64,000 nt of DNA, from contig CAVVXU010000004.1 of the NCBI GenBank assembly GCA_963752325.1, positions 496,001-560,000 on the forward strand. The letters are read 5' to 3'. Position 1 is the first letter of the stretch; each line of letters begins with the position of its first letter. This document shows positions 18,509-28,047 of this stretch, piece after piece. A program made the position numbers and the translations under genes. The stretch comes from CAVTJL01 sp963752325 (GTDB lineage Bacteria; Pseudomonadota; Alphaproteobacteria; Geminicoccales; Geminicoccaceae). Under the pieces are notes generated by a model. That model worked only from the letters and a program-made list of their open reading frames with translations, was not told the DNA's origin and made no database searches.

Positions 18509-19461
18509 CAGCCCGACCCCCCGCTCGGCCTGGAAGCGCTGGAACAGCACGATCGGCACGACCAGCACGAGAAGCAGGAGAATGGCCACGGCCGAGGCCG
18601 TGGGCCAGTCGCGGTTGTTGAAGAACTCGAGCCAGAGCGTGCGCCCGATCATCAGCGTCGACGGAGCCGCCCAGACAGATCGGGGATCACGAACTCGCCA
18701 ACCGCCGGGATGAAGACGAGAAACGAGCCGGCGATGATGCCGGGCAGGGCCAGCGGCACGGTGATCGCGCCAGAAGGCCGCGGCGGGCGGGCAGCCGAGA
18801 TCGACCGCGGCCTCGATCAGCGAGCCGTCATGCTTCTCGAGGTTGGCGTAGAGCGGCAGGATCATGAAGGGCAGGTAGGAGTAGACGATGCCGATATGGA
18901 CGGCGATCTCGGTATTGTAGATCACGAGCGGCGTCTTGATGATGCCCGAGCCACAGCAGGAGCCGCGTTGAGCAGCCCGTCGTTCTTGAGGATGCCGATC
19001 CAGGCATAGACCCGGATCAGGAACGAGGTCCAGAACGGCAGCACCACCATCATCAGCAGGACGGGCCGCCAGCGGTCCGTGGCCCGGGCCATGCCGTAGG
19101 CGATGGGAAAGCCGATCAGCAGCGTGAGGACGGTCGAGGTGGCGGCGATCCGGACCGAGTTCAGATAGGCCCGGACATAGAGGCTGTCGCTCGAGGATCC
19201 GGAGATAGTTCGAGAGGTCGAGGCTGACGCGGAGGAGGCGCTCGCCCGCATCGTCGACGAGCGACCAGATCGGCAGATAGGGCGGCTGGGCGATCGCCGA
19301 TTCGGAGAAGCTGATCTTGAGGACGATCACGAAGGGGATGAGGAAGAAAAGAAAGAGCCAGAGCGTAGGGGATGAGGACGACGAGCGCCCGGCCGGACCG
19401 GCCGATCAGCGCTTTGCCGATCCGGGCCAGCCTCGACGGCGGCCGCGAGTCGCCGGCTCAC
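18508..19461 (-). CDS. potB: Putrescine/spermidine ABC permease PotB/PotH (several frame breaks)
   Basis: The first permease subunit. The GTG start at 19461 overlaps the potA stop (GTGA). Readable blocks include IVLKISFSESAIAQPPYLP, DSLYVRAYLNSVRIAATSTV, VLPFWTSFLIRVYAWIGIL, the EAA loop SLIEAAVDLGCPPAAAFWR, and TLMIGRTLWLEFFNNRDWP, all hallmarks of PotB/PotH. Breaks lie near 19430, 19363, 19195, 18952, 18775, 18678 and 18530. The last is in a run of six G; with one G removed the gene ends at a TGA overlapping the potC ATG, a normal operon junction. This supports sequence error rather than decay. Confidence 0.85.
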
Positions 19462-20623
19462 TGCTTGAGCACGCCGCTCGCGTCCGGTCGCCAGCTCAGC
19501 CAGACCCGGTCCTCCCAGCTGATGGGCCGCTCGATCAGGCGGAGGCGGTTGGTGGCGGTGGCGCGCACGACCATCCCGCTGTCGAGGCGCACGTGATAGA
19601 TCGAGACGTCGCCCAGATAGGCGATGTCGACGACCGTGCCGACCACCATGTTGGGGCTGCCCTCGGGGCGCCGGGGGCTCCGCGGTGAGCTCGAGCTTCT
19701 CCGGCCGCACGGCCACCCAGACCGTCTCGCCGCCGACCGCCGCGATCGCCCGGTCGGCCACGATCTCGCAGCCGGCCTGCGGGCGAATCCAGGCGCATCT
19801 CGTGCTGGCCGGCCTCGCGCACCCGGGCCTCGAGCATGTTCACGTCGCCGATGAAGTCGGCGACGAAGCGCGAGGCCGGGTACTCGTAGATCTCGGACGG
19901 CGTGCCGATCTGCGACGACCTGCCCCTCGTTCATCACGGCCATGCGGGTCGACACGGTCATCGCCTCCTCCTGGTCGTGCGTGACGATCACGAAGGTGAT
20001 GCCGAGGCTCTCCTGGATGTTGACGAGCTCGAACTGGGTGCGCTCGCGCAGCTTCTTGTCGAGCGCAGCCAGGGGCTCGTCGAGCAGGACGAGCTTGGGT
20101 CGCTTGACGATCGCCCGGGCCAGCGCCACGCGCTGGCGCTGGCCGCCCGAGAGCTGGTCGGGCCGGCGCCGCGCCTGCGCCTCCAGCCGCACCAGCGCCA
20201 GCGCCTCGGCCACCCGCCGCTCGATCTCCGGGCGCGCCACGCCTTCCTGCCGCAGCCCGAAGGCCACATTGGCCTCGACGCTCATATGCGGGAAGAGGGC
20301 GTAGGACTGGAACATCATGTTGACCGGCCGCCGCCAGGGCGGCACGGCCGACATGTCCTGCCCGTCGATCCGATCCGGCCCGTGGTCGGCCTCTCGAAGC
20401 CGGCGAGCATGCGCAGGAGCGTGGTTTTGCCGCAGCCGGACGGGCCCAGCAGCGCGAAGAACTCGCCCCGGTAGATGTCGATCGAGATGTTGTCGACCGC
20501 GTAGACCTCGCCGAACCGCTTGGTGACCCCCGCGATCCGCACGAAGGGAGCGGCGCCCGGGTCCTGCCAGGGCTCGAGCGCCCGCTGCCCGCCCGGGCGC
20601 TGCCTTGTGCTGCTGACGCTCAT
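19458..20623 (-). CDS. potA: Putrescine/spermidine ABC ATPase PotA/PotG (four frame breaks)
   Basis: The ATPase of the polyamine importer, starting MSVSSTRQRPGG at 20623. Walker A is GPSGCGKTT, the Q-loop region MMFQSYALFPHM, the signature LSGGQRQR, Walker B LVLLDEPLAALD and the switch IVTHDQEEA. A C-terminal TOBE-like regulatory domain follows (WVAVRPEKLEL, then VSIYHVRLDSG). Frame breaks are near 20372, 19916, 19788 and 19668, each repaired by deleting one G or C. The stop at 19458-19460 overlaps the potB start. PotA energises uptake through PotB and PotC at the cytoplasmic face of the membrane. Confidence 0.9.
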
Positions 20624-20658
20624 TGCGGCCGCGCCACGAGCCCGATGCCCGGCCCGGA

Positions 20659-21754
20659 TCAGCCGCCGGTGGTCACTGTCTGCCAGATGCGCGTGATCAG
20701 ACGCTGGCTGCGCGCGTCATAGGGCTTCTTGACGTAGAGCCGGTCCAGGATCTCCTCGGGCGGATAGACCTTGGGATTGTCCGCGACGGCGGGATCCATG
20801 AGCTTGCGCGAGGCCGGCACGGCGTTCGGATAGGTCACGAAGTCGCTGCACTTGGCGATGATCTCCGGCTGGAGCAGATAGTTCATGAAGGCGTAGCCGG
20901 CATCGGGGTCCGGCGCGTCCTTGGGCATCGCCATCATGTCGAACCAGAGCTGCGTGCCCTCCTTGGGGATCGTGTAGACGATGTTGACGCCGTTCTTGGC
21001 CTCCTCGGCCCGGCTCTTGGCGATGCCGGCGTCGCCCGAGTAGATCTGCGCGAGGCAGATGTCGCCGTTGGCGAGCGCGTTGATGCCCTCGCTCGAGTTG
21101 AACTTGGCGATATTGGGGCGGATCTTCGAGAAGAAGCTCCTTGGCCTTGTCGAGGTCCTCGGGCTTCTTGCTGTTAGGATCGAGACCGAGGAAGTTGAGT
21201 GCCGCCGGAATACCCTCGTCGGCGGCGTCCAGCATGTAGATGCCGCAGTCCTTGAACTTGCTGACCACCGCGGGATCGAACAGCATTCGCCACGAGTCGA
21301 CCGGCGCGTCCGGCATGCGCTCCTTGATCTTGTCGACATTGAAGGCGAAGCCCGTGGTGCCCCACATGTAGATGAAGGCATGCTTGTTGCCCGGATCGGA
21401 CTTCGCGACCCGCTCCATCAGCTTCGGGTCGAGGTTCTTCCAGTTCGGGATCTTCGACTTGTCGAGCTCCTTGAAGATGCCGGCCTGGATCTGGCGCGCC
21501 AGGAAGTAGGAGGAGGGCACGACGAGGTCGTAGCCCGTGTTGCCGGCGAGCAGCTTGGTCTCCAGGATGTCGTTGCTGTCGTAGACATCGTAGATGACCT
21601 TGATGCCGGTCTTCTCGGTGAAGCTCTTCAGGATCGCCGGGTCGATATAGTCCGACCAGTTGTAGATCTTGACCACCTTCTCCTGGGCCTGGGCCAGGGC
21701 GGGGGCGGCAAGCAGCAAAAGAGCGGTCAGGGCATGGCGAAGGAGCAGGCGCAT
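20659..21754 (-). CDS. potF: Putrescine-binding periplasmic protein PotF type (one frame break)
   Basis: A polyamine-binding protein of about 364 residues. It starts at ATG 21754 with a signal peptide (RHALTALLLLAAPALAQA) cleaved before QEKVVK. The mature start IYNWSDYIDP has the Trp-Ser-Asp that binds the amine; the pocket residues FD and the GD of IYSGDAG are also kept. Overall the match is closer to PotF (putrescine) than to PotD. One break near 21136 disappears if an extra C in gag[c]ttcttctcg is removed. It is first in the operon, 35 bases ahead of potA. Confidence 0.9.
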
Positions 21755-21898
21755 CGGGCACTCCGTCGGCGGGGGAGGGCTTCGGGAAAGGGCCGCCTCG
21801 GGTGGCCTTCCCGGTGACGACCGTGGCAGCAATCGCACGCCCTGTCGAGCCTCGCTGCGGCGCGCGCGCACGGTCCCGCCGCAGGCGCCGGCGGTCGG

Positions 21899-22666
21899 TC
21901 AGCTCACCACGATGCGGAAGGCGAAGGGCGAGTCGATGCCACCCGCCACGACCCGGTTCTCGCCCTCGTGCAGCGTGGCCCGCACGCTCGCGAAATGCTC
22001 GCCCAGATAGGCGCCATTCACCGCCGTGCCGAGCGTGCTCGCGGGATCGCTCACGGCCACGCCGTCCGCGACCTGGATCAGCGAGAGATGCACGCGTGAC
22101 AGCCGGTAGGGCCGGCTGTCGTCGAGCAGGAGATCGACCGCCACCGGCGGCTCGTGTTCGCCGGCGTTGGGCCGCCGGCCGATCGTGAACGGAAACCGGT
22201 CGACCAGAACGCCTGCGGCAGGCAGCTGCTCTTCCATCAGGGACGAGCCCGGCAGAATCCGCACCGCGACGTTGGCCTGGGCGGCGGGCACGGGCAGTCC
22301 CGGCGTCCGCACGGGACCGCTCACCAGCCGCTCGTCGGTGCGATGCAGGCGCTCGCTCAGCGTCGTCAGCAGGCGCAGGGTCATTGCCCGGTCGCTGCTG
22401 ATCTGCTCGAGGAAGGCGTCGCGGCGCATGAAGGCCAGCCGGGCCGGGCCCGCCGCGCGCACGGTGGCGCTGCGCCAGCGCCCTTCGAGCACGCCCATCT
22501 CGCCCACATGCTCGCCGGCGCCCAGCCGCGCCAGCACGATCGGGCTGCCCGTCGTCTCCTTGACGACCTCGACCTCGCCCTCGAGCACCTGCCCCACCTC
22601 GTTGCTGGGCTCGCCCTCCCGGAAGATGATGTCGCCCGCCTCGTAGCTGCGCTCGTCCGTCGCCAT
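21899..22666 (-). CDS. Cyclic-nucleotide-binding/FHA two-domain protein
   Basis: A soluble protein of about 255 residues. Residues 8-115 form a cNMP-binding beta-barrel (YEAGDIIFREGEPS, then LEGEVEVV, then LGAGEHVGEMGVLEG). A linker leads to an FHA-like domain (FTIGRRP, LSRVHLSL, TLGTAVNG) that would bind phosphothreonine partners. Such proteins act as signalling adaptors; there is no helix-turn-helix, so it is not a CRP-type regulator. ATG 22666 (MATDERSYE) is chosen over an upstream in-frame start because it directly precedes the barrel. The next gene is a CBS-BON protein on the same strand. Confidence 0.85.
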   Translation of the reverse strand: MATDERSYEAGDIIFREGEPSNEVGQVLEGEVEVVKETTGSPIVLARLGAGEHVGEMGVLEGRWRSATVRAAGPARLAFMRRDAFLEQISSDRAMTLRLLTTLSERLHRTDERLVSGPVRTPGLPVPAAQANVAVRILPGSSLMEEQLPAAGVLVDRFPFTIGRRPNAGEHEPPVAVDLLLDDSRPYRLSRVHLSLIQVADGVAVSDPASTLGTAVNGAYLGEHFASVRATLHEGENRVVAGGIDSPFAFRIVVS

Positions 22667-22739
22667 GCTCACCGCCCCGCTTGCCCGGCCGGCCTCCTGC
22701 TTTGCATCGCGGCAGGGCGGGATCAAGCGAATGCAGGGC

Positions 22740-23423
22740 TCAGATGGCGCTGTTGATGGTGTGGACGGCGAGATGGCTCTCGACCGTGGCCCCTCCGGCC
22801 GCGTTCTCGGCGGCGAGCTTGAGCGCGTCGGCCTCGGCCCGCGTCGGGACGAAGCCCCAGAGATGCACCACCCCGTCCGCCACGACGATGTTCACATAAG
22901 GATGATACTCGAGCCCCGAGGCGGCCAGCTCGCCCATCAGCCGCTCGCGCAGCGCGCGGTCGTCGGACGCCGGCGTCGGGGGTGCGGACGTGGCGAGCGC
23001 GCGCAGCAGGTCGGCACGGCTCACGATGCCCACGACCTTGCCCTCGCGCACCACCGGTACCCGCTTCACGTGATGCTCCTCGAGCAGGCGCGCGATCGCC
23101 GCCAGCGGCGCGTCCTCGCTGACGCTCAGCGGACGCCTCGTCATCACGTCCTGCGCCGTCCGGCCGTGGGCCTTGACGTAGCGCTCGGCCCGATCCTCGG
23201 GCGAGGCCAGGAGGTCGAGCCACCAGGAGCGCCGCCCGCCCTCGTCCTCCTCGAGCCGGCGGATCAGATCGCCCTCGCTGACGATCCCCAAGAGCCGCCC
23301 CTGGGCATCCGTCACCGGCGCCCCACTGATACGGCGCCGGGCGAGCAGCCGGGCGACGTCGACGACGGGCGTCTCGGGCGCCACGGCGACGACCTCCTTC
23401 GTCATCACGTCTTGAGCCTGCAT
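22740..23423 (-). CDS. CBS-pair and BON domain protein
   Basis: About 227 residues. Two CBS motifs (DVMTKEVVAVAPETPV, then GAPVTDAQGRLLGIVSEGDLIRRL; and DVMTRRPLSVSEDAPL, then VPVVREGKVVGIVSRADLLRAL) form an adenosine-ligand-sensing Bateman module. A C-terminal BON domain follows (VNIVVADGVVHLWGFV). This layout is frequent in alphaproteobacteria as a stress or energy-sensing protein of unknown target. The AGGAGG at 23433-23438 directly abuts the ATG at 23432, so the ATG at 23423, nine bases further in, is the better start. It is 73 bases upstream of the cNMP-FHA gene on the same strand. Confidence 0.9.
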   Translation of the reverse strand: MQAQDVMTKEVVAVAPETPVVDVARLLARRRISGAPVTDAQGRLLGIVSEGDLIRRLEEDEGGRRSWWLDLLASPEDRAERYVKAHGRTAQDVMTRRPLSVSEDAPLAAIARLLEEHHVKRVPVVREGKVVGIVSRADLLRALATSAPPTPASDDRALRERLMGELAASGLEYHPYVNIVVADGVVHLWGFVPTRAEADALKLAAENAAGGATVESHLAVHTINSAI

Positions 23424-23604
23424 GGCGTTCATCCTCCTTCGGGCACCGAAAAGAGCCGGCCGGACCGGCCCTTGTCGGCCTGAAGGCGGGGAACGCCATT
23501 GATCTCGCTCAACCCGCGTCCATGTCGCTCACCGGCGCGGGCGCTGGGGAATCGGTCCGACGAGGAGGCCTGCGAGGTTCGGGAAGGTCGCGGTGGCGAG
23601 GAGC

Positions 23605-23679
23605 TGGAGCGGGTGATGGGAATCGAACCCACGACATACAGCTTGGGAAGCTGTCGTTCTACCACTGAACTACACCCGC
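23605..23679 (-). tRNA. tRNA-Gly (anticodon CCC)
   Basis: The minus strand folds as a cloverleaf. The acceptor stem is GCGGGTG/CACCCGC, the anticodon stem ACAGC/GCTGT with loop TTCCCAA (anticodon CCC), and the T-arm GTGGG-TTCGATT-CCCAT. The discriminator T is followed by an encoded CCA at 23605-23607. It is divergent from tRNA-Lys 140 bases away. Confidence 0.95.
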
Positions 23680-23819
23680 GCGCGCACCTTCTTATCAGGA
23701 TCGCCGCCGGGCGCAACGGCCAACCGGACAGGCCCGCCGGGCCGCGACGCGCCCCACCCGCCGGCCACCATCGCCGCTTGACGCCTCCGACGATGGCCCT
23801 TACATCACCGGCGTCCCGT

Positions 23820-23895
<76 letters not shown>

Positions 23896-24020
23896 TTCTT
23901 TTCAATCATTTAGCGGGACTGAGCTTCCTAGGGCCGGCGGGATGGGGCGCCGCTGGGAAGCAAGTGGGCCTCAGGCTCGGCGCGGCGGAATGGCGCTTGC
24001 CGGCTCCGCAGGGAGACGCT

Positions 24021-24943
24021 GTGATGGCCGACAAGCCCACTCCCATCAATCGACATGATCTGACCTTTGCTCAGGCCGAAGGCGTGGAGCCGCTCCCTGC
24101 GGTGTTGGCTCGAGATGAGCTGCCGGAGGGCTTGCGCGCAGAGATGTGGGACTATGTCTTTAACTGCGTGGCAGATGGCTTCGATTTTGAATACGGATTC
24201 TGGAATAACCACCGCTGGCCGGTCGCGTTTCGTCGTATATGGGTATTGTTCCTAAAAAAGCCTAGCGACGAATTTACTGATCGATACGACGTATGGATAG
24301 CTCACCTGAAGGGAAATATTCTTTCAGGTAGTTATCTGACTTTCTATGGCGTTCTGCAGTACATCCTTCGTATATCTTCTGGCGAAAGCGTTTTGCTTGA
24401 TGCGGGCGAGATTGATCGGATTCTTCAAAGGCACCGGGCGGCCTATACGGTCGTGGACGCAAGGACCTTCGTCCCCATTTCGTTCCCCACGGAAGCTCAC
24501 GCCGTCAAGGGCGCTTTTTCGACCCTGGCCAGCGCTGGGTTCGAAGGTGCGCGCAGCCACCTGATCAGAGCGCTGAGGCATTCAACGGAGGGGATAGTGC
24601 GGGCTCTATCAGGGAGTCGATCCACGCTGTCGAGAGCGTCGCTCGAAGGCTAGCACCGGGGACGAGGACGCTTTCGGACGCGCTGAAGAAGCTGGGATTT
24701 GGGATCCACCCTGCGCTCAAAGGGGGACTCGAGAAGCTCTACGGTTACGCGAATGACGAGCGCGGTATTCGACATGCCCTTGACGAGCAGGGGCAGCCGC
24801 AGGTCGATGCGGCGGATGCACAATTCATGATCAGCGCCTGCGCCGCGTTCATCAGCTACCTGATCGGCAAGGCTCGGCAGGCAGGCGTCCTGCACGCGGC
24901 GGTGCCAGAAGCTGGAACGGACACAAACGGAGCCCTCCGATAG
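24021..24943 (+). CDS. AbiJ-NTD4-like (HEPN-type) abortive-infection protein (one frame break)
   Basis: A protein of about 306 residues. The first part reads ADKPTPINRHDLTFAQAEG then FRRIWVLFLKKPSDEF; after a break near 24592 it continues SIRESIHAVESVARRLAPG, LSDALKKLG, IHPALKGGLEKLYGYANDE, GIRHAL and DAQFMISACAAFISYLIGKA to TAG 24943. This series of helices matches the AbiJ_NTD4 domain, a HEPN-superfamily module of abortive-infection and STAND-linked defence proteins. HEPN proteins are often RNases. The start is GTG-ATG at 24021/24024 after GGAGA. It is less GC-rich than its surroundings and sits just behind tRNA-Lys, so acquisition is likely. No partner gene is evident. Confidence 0.75.
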
Positions 24944-24949
24944 AGGGCG

Positions 24950-25219
24950 CTACGGATACACAAGCCCCACGCAGTCAGCGCCTCGCGTCCGATACGGTTT
25001 ACCGCGTACCTCCTGTGAGCTGATGGTGCCTCGGCTGGCCCAATCGTACGGGCACCAGCCATCGGGTAGAGCGCCCGGCAGCGGGCCAACGCCGCAGGTG
25101 CCGGCATCCTGAAGTCCCGGCCGCCTTAGCCTGTCGCGTCCAATCGCCAGCACCAATTCAACTCGATGACCTCCCGGCCGCAAGCCGACCCACCGCCGCC
25201 CTCGCACCAGCGAGGGCAT
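24950..25219 (-). CDS. Small hypothetical protein (doubtful)
   Basis: I do not recognise this 89-residue frame. Its C-terminal half (LPDGWCPYDWASRGTISSQ, then RTRGADCVGLVYP) looks more protein-like than the usual high-GC shadow frames, with balanced residues and several Cys, Trp and Tyr. The N-terminus is Arg- and Gly-rich and less convincing. It is convergent with the AbiJ-like gene and fills most of the gap before the methyltransferase gene. Confidence 0.3.
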   Translation of the reverse strand: MPSLVRGRRWVGLRPGGHRVELVLAIGRDRLRRPGLQDAGTCGVGPLPGALPDGWCPYDWASRGTISSQEVRGKPYRTRGADCVGLVYP

Positions 25220-25239
25220 CGGGCGTCGGCGTCAGGCCA

Positions 25240-26043
25240 CTATGCGGCGGGTAGGCGGCCGAAGATCACGTGGTTGTCCAGCTGCTGCCAGACCGTGCCG
25301 GTCTCGAGGAAGCCCGCGTGGCGCAAGGCTGCGATGTGGAAATCGACCGGGCAGTCCTCGCCGCTCGTCGAGCCCTTGGGCGGGCGGCTGGCATAGAAGG
25401 CGTCGCGGCGTGCCTTGAGCGGCGCCAGGCGCTGCGCGCGTCCGGCGCGCTCCCACCAGGCGGCCCAATCGTCCTCGCCCTGGGCTACCGCCGCGCTCTC
25501 GACCCGCCCGCGCAGGGCGCTCGCCACCGCAGCCAGCGTCGGCCAGCGCGCATCGTAGCGCATGTGGTCGCCGTTCATGACGATGCCGCCCGGTGCCAGG
25601 AGCTCGCCCGCCACGCCATAGAAGTCGGCGAGGCCTCCGGGCGTCAGCCAGTGCAGCGCGGTCGTCGAGACGAGCGCCGCCGGCCTGCCGGCACCCAGCT
25701 TGGCCGCCGCCTCGCCCACGCGCTCGGCCCAGCGCCGGTCGGCGAGGTCGGCCTCGACCACCTGCGCACGGCCGGCGCTGCCGGCCAGCGCCACCCTGGC
25801 GATCTCGAGCAGCATCACGTCGGCATCGACGGCGATCACCCTCGCCTCGGGAAAGCGCGCGAGCAGGCGGCGGCTGAGCGACCCTGGCCCGCAGGCCGCG
25901 TCGACCACGGTGAAGCCGTCGCCGAGCACCGTCGCCAGGACCTCGAACATGATCGCGAAGCGCTCCTCGCGCTGCTCGATATAGCCCTCCTGCTGCCGGT
26001 CCCACCGCTCCAAGAGGGCCATCAGCTCGTCATCGTCCGACAT
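25240..26043 (-). CDS. Class I SAM-dependent methyltransferase
   Basis: A 267-residue enzyme. The SAM-binding motif I is VVDAACGPGSLSRRLL, followed by VIAVDADVMLLEIAR (acidic motif II), VVEADLADRRW, and LVSTTALHWLTPGGLADFYG, a motif IV and post-I layout typical of methyltransferase family 12/25 proteins. The acceptor substrate is unknown. The start at ATG 26043 (MSDDDELMALLERW) is supported by AAGGGAAAG upstream. It is 90 bases downstream of the chimeric iron-transport relic on the same strand; no functional link is evident. Confidence 0.88.
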   Translation of the reverse strand: MSDDDELMALLERWDRQQEGYIEQREERFAIMFEVLATVLGDGFTVVDAACGPGSLSRRLLARFPEARVIAVDADVMLLEIARVALAGSAGRAQVVEADLADRRWAERVGEAAAKLGAGRPAALVSTTALHWLTPGGLADFYGVAGELLAPGGIVMNGDHMRYDARWPTLAAVASALRGRVESAAVAQGEDDWAAWWERAGRAQRLAPLKARRDAFYASRPPKGSTSGEDCPVDFHIAALRHAGFLETGTVWQQLDNHVIFGRLPAA

Positions 26044-26132
26044 TCGCTTTCCCTTCCATGGGTTGTCGCTGTGGTCTCGTGGCAGGAGCCGGACGGCGCC
26101 GGCTGAGCGGGCTCGAGCCGCCGGCTCTCCCG

Positions 26133-26723
26133 CTACCCCGAGGCACAGCACCTTTCCAGGCGGGCAATGGTCGCGTCGGGGGCAGCGGGCAGGGCCCCGG
26201 GCGCGTTCCAGCGTGCCAGCTCGACGTCGAGGTGAGGCGGCGCCTGCGGCCCGATCTGGACGAAGCGCCCCTTGAGCCTGAAGGCCTGCTGGATCAGGCC
26301 GCTCTCGGCCAGCGCCTCGGGCGCGCCGTCGAGCACGAGGGTACCCCGATCGAGCAGGCTGACCCGATCGCAGATCGAGAGCGCCTGGTTGATGTCGTGG
26401 ATGGCGATGAGGATGCCGACCTGCTTCTCGCGGCTGAGGCGGTGGATCAGGGCGCGGACGTCGCCCGCCGCGAGGACCAGAAGGAGGCCCAGATTGCGCC
26501 CCGGCATCATGTAGGTCGTTGCAACAGGCCTCACGCCGGGCGCGACGTCGGTCGCAAGATAGGCGATCGCAGCGATACGCTGCGGATGGGCCGGGACCCC
26601 GAGCGTCACCCCGCGATCGTCCGTGATCGAGAGCATCTTCGCGTCGACCGCGACGCCCGCTCCCGCCGTCAGCGCCGAAGCCAGGCAAATAATAGAAGCG
26701 AACCTAGAAATATTCCAGATCAT
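26133..26723 (-). pseudogene. Chimeric relic: binding-protein N-terminus joined in frame to ABC ATPase C-terminus
   Basis: The first 75 or so residues are the start of an iron-complex binding protein: a signal peptide (FASIICLASALTAGAGVAVDA), then ITDDRGVTLGVPAHPQRI and RPVATTYMMPGR. From about residue 85 onward the sequence is the end of a FepC/FhuC-type ATPase: ALIHRLSREKQVGILIAIHDINQAL (switch His), CDRVSLLDRGTLVLDGAP. Walker A, signature and Walker B are all missing, as are the rest of the binding protein and any permease. An internal deletion that removed the middle of a binding protein-permease-ATPase operon and fused its ends in frame explains this exactly. The product cannot transport. 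An intact operon of the same class is divergent, starting at 26950. Confidence 0.82.
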
Positions 26724-26949
26724 ACTTGGCCACAGGACTGAGATCGCCCGGTGTCTAGGAGAGATGTTGATCAGGTTAAAGCGCCGTCATTGCTCTTATC
26801 GAAAGTTGATCAGCGGAATACTATAGAAGTAACAGTCAGAAATTAACTAGAATGATTAAAGATAAAAGTGATACTTATTGACTGCGGCGGAGATATTTGT
26901 CATTTCCCCGATCGCGTCGCCCACAACAATCCAGCGGAGACCCCGAGCA
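26724..26949. promoter_or_regulatory. AT-rich divergent promoter region
   Basis: This interval separates the chimeric relic from the intact iron-complex ABC operon and is AT-rich, especially 26770-26885, in a GC-rich neighbourhood. It probably holds the operon promoter and the site of a metal-responsive repressor. I saw no clear Fur-type inverted repeat and no cobalamin-riboswitch core. GGAGA lies 12 bases before the ATG at 26950. Confidence 0.45.
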
Positions 26950-28047
26950 ATGAGATGTTTGCGGCCCGGCAGTCTGCTGCACGCTGCCCTCCTGTCTGCC
27001 CTGATCGGTCCCGTCGCGGCCCAGGCAGGCGCTCTCGACGTCACCGATCTCACCGGGCAAACGGTTGCCCTCAGGGGCCCGGCGGAGCGGGTCGTCATGA
27101 TCCCCATTCCCTCGACCTCGACGGTCATCGCCCTCGACGGCGGCACCGGGCGTCTCGTCGGTATGCACCCGCTCGCCAAGTCGGCGATCGAGGAGGGCGT
27201 GCTCGGCACCTTCTTCCCCGAGGCCAAGGACGTCGCCAGCGACATCATCAACAATGCCGGCTCGCAGGGTTTCGCGCCCAACGTCGAGGCGATCGCAGCC
27301 TTGAGGCCCGATCTCGTCGTGCAGTGGGGCGACGAGGGCGACGATGTCGTGGGGCCGCTCAGGAACGCGGGCCTCACCGTCGGCCTCCTGCGCTACGGCG
27401 ACGAGGCGAAGGCGCGCGCCATCGTCACCTTCCTGGGCGGCGTCATCGGCAAGGATGCGAAGGCCGCGAGCCTGATCGCCTGGCGCGACCGGACGCTCGA
27501 GCGCATCAGGCCCAAGCTCGAGGGCCTGGCAGAGGCGGACAAGCCCAAGGTGCTCTATCTCCTGCGCGCCAAGAGCGAGCTTCGGGCTGCCGGTGCCGGC
27601 ACCTACAACGACTTCTACATCAACCTCGTGGGCGGCAGGAACGCGGCCGCCGAGCTTGCGGGCTTCAAGCCGGTCAACGCCGAGCAGGTCGCCGCCTGGA
27701 ACCCCGACGTCATCCTCATCAACGGCTTCGAGAGTGACGTCGACCTCTCGGCCGTCTACGGCAGTCCCGTCCTCTCCCAGACCGACGCCGCGGTCGAGAA
27801 GCGCGTCTACAAGATGCCGATCGGCGGCTATCGCTGGGACCCGCCGAGCCAGGAATCGCCGCTCACCTGGATGTGGCTGGCCGACCTCCTCCATCCCGAG
27901 CTCTTCGAGTTCGACATCCGCGGCGAGCTGATCGACGCCTACGGCAAGATCTACGGCCACGTTCCGACGCAGGAGCAGATCGACGCCATCCTGCGCATGC
28001 CCATGAACGGCGAGAGCGCCGGCTATGAGCGCTTCGTCGCCGGTTAG
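26950..28047 (+). CDS. Iron-complex/metal ABC transporter periplasmic binding protein (TroA/FepB type)
   Basis: A 365-residue binding protein of the helical-backbone class. ATG 26950 gives a signal peptide (LHAALLSALIGPVAAQAGA). The mature part starts VTDLTGQTVALRGPAERVVM, as in FepB/BtuF-type proteins. ALRPDLVVQWGDEG and VLYLLRAKSELRAAGAGTY mark the two lobes. It would deliver a metal chelate (siderophore, haem or similar) to the FecCD permease. The stop at 28047 overlaps the permease start at 28025, so translation is coupled. The ligand cannot be told from sequence; no TonB receptor gene is in the window. Confidence 0.88.
   Translation: MRCLRPGSLLHAALLSALIGPVAAQAGALDVTDLTGQTVALRGPAERVVMIPIPSTSTVIALDGGTGRLVGMHPLAKSAIEEGVLGTFFPEAKDVASDIINNAGSQGFAPNVEAIAALRPDLVVQWGDEGDDVVGPLRNAGLTVGLLRYGDEAKARAIVTFLGGVIGKDAKAASLIAWRDRTLERIRPKLEGLAEADKPKVLYLLRAKSELRAAGAGTYNDFYINLVGGRNAAAELAGFKPVNAEQVAAWNPDVILINGFESDVDLSAVYGSPVLSQTDAAVEKRVYKMPIGGYRWDPPSQESPLTWMWLADLLHPELFEFDIRGELIDAYGKIYGHVPTQEQIDAILRMPMNGESAGYERFVAG

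Noticed and set aside
26724..26949. Cobalamin riboswitch ahead of the FecBCD-type operon
   Set aside because: No B12-box core or surrounding stem pattern could be found in this AT-rich leader.
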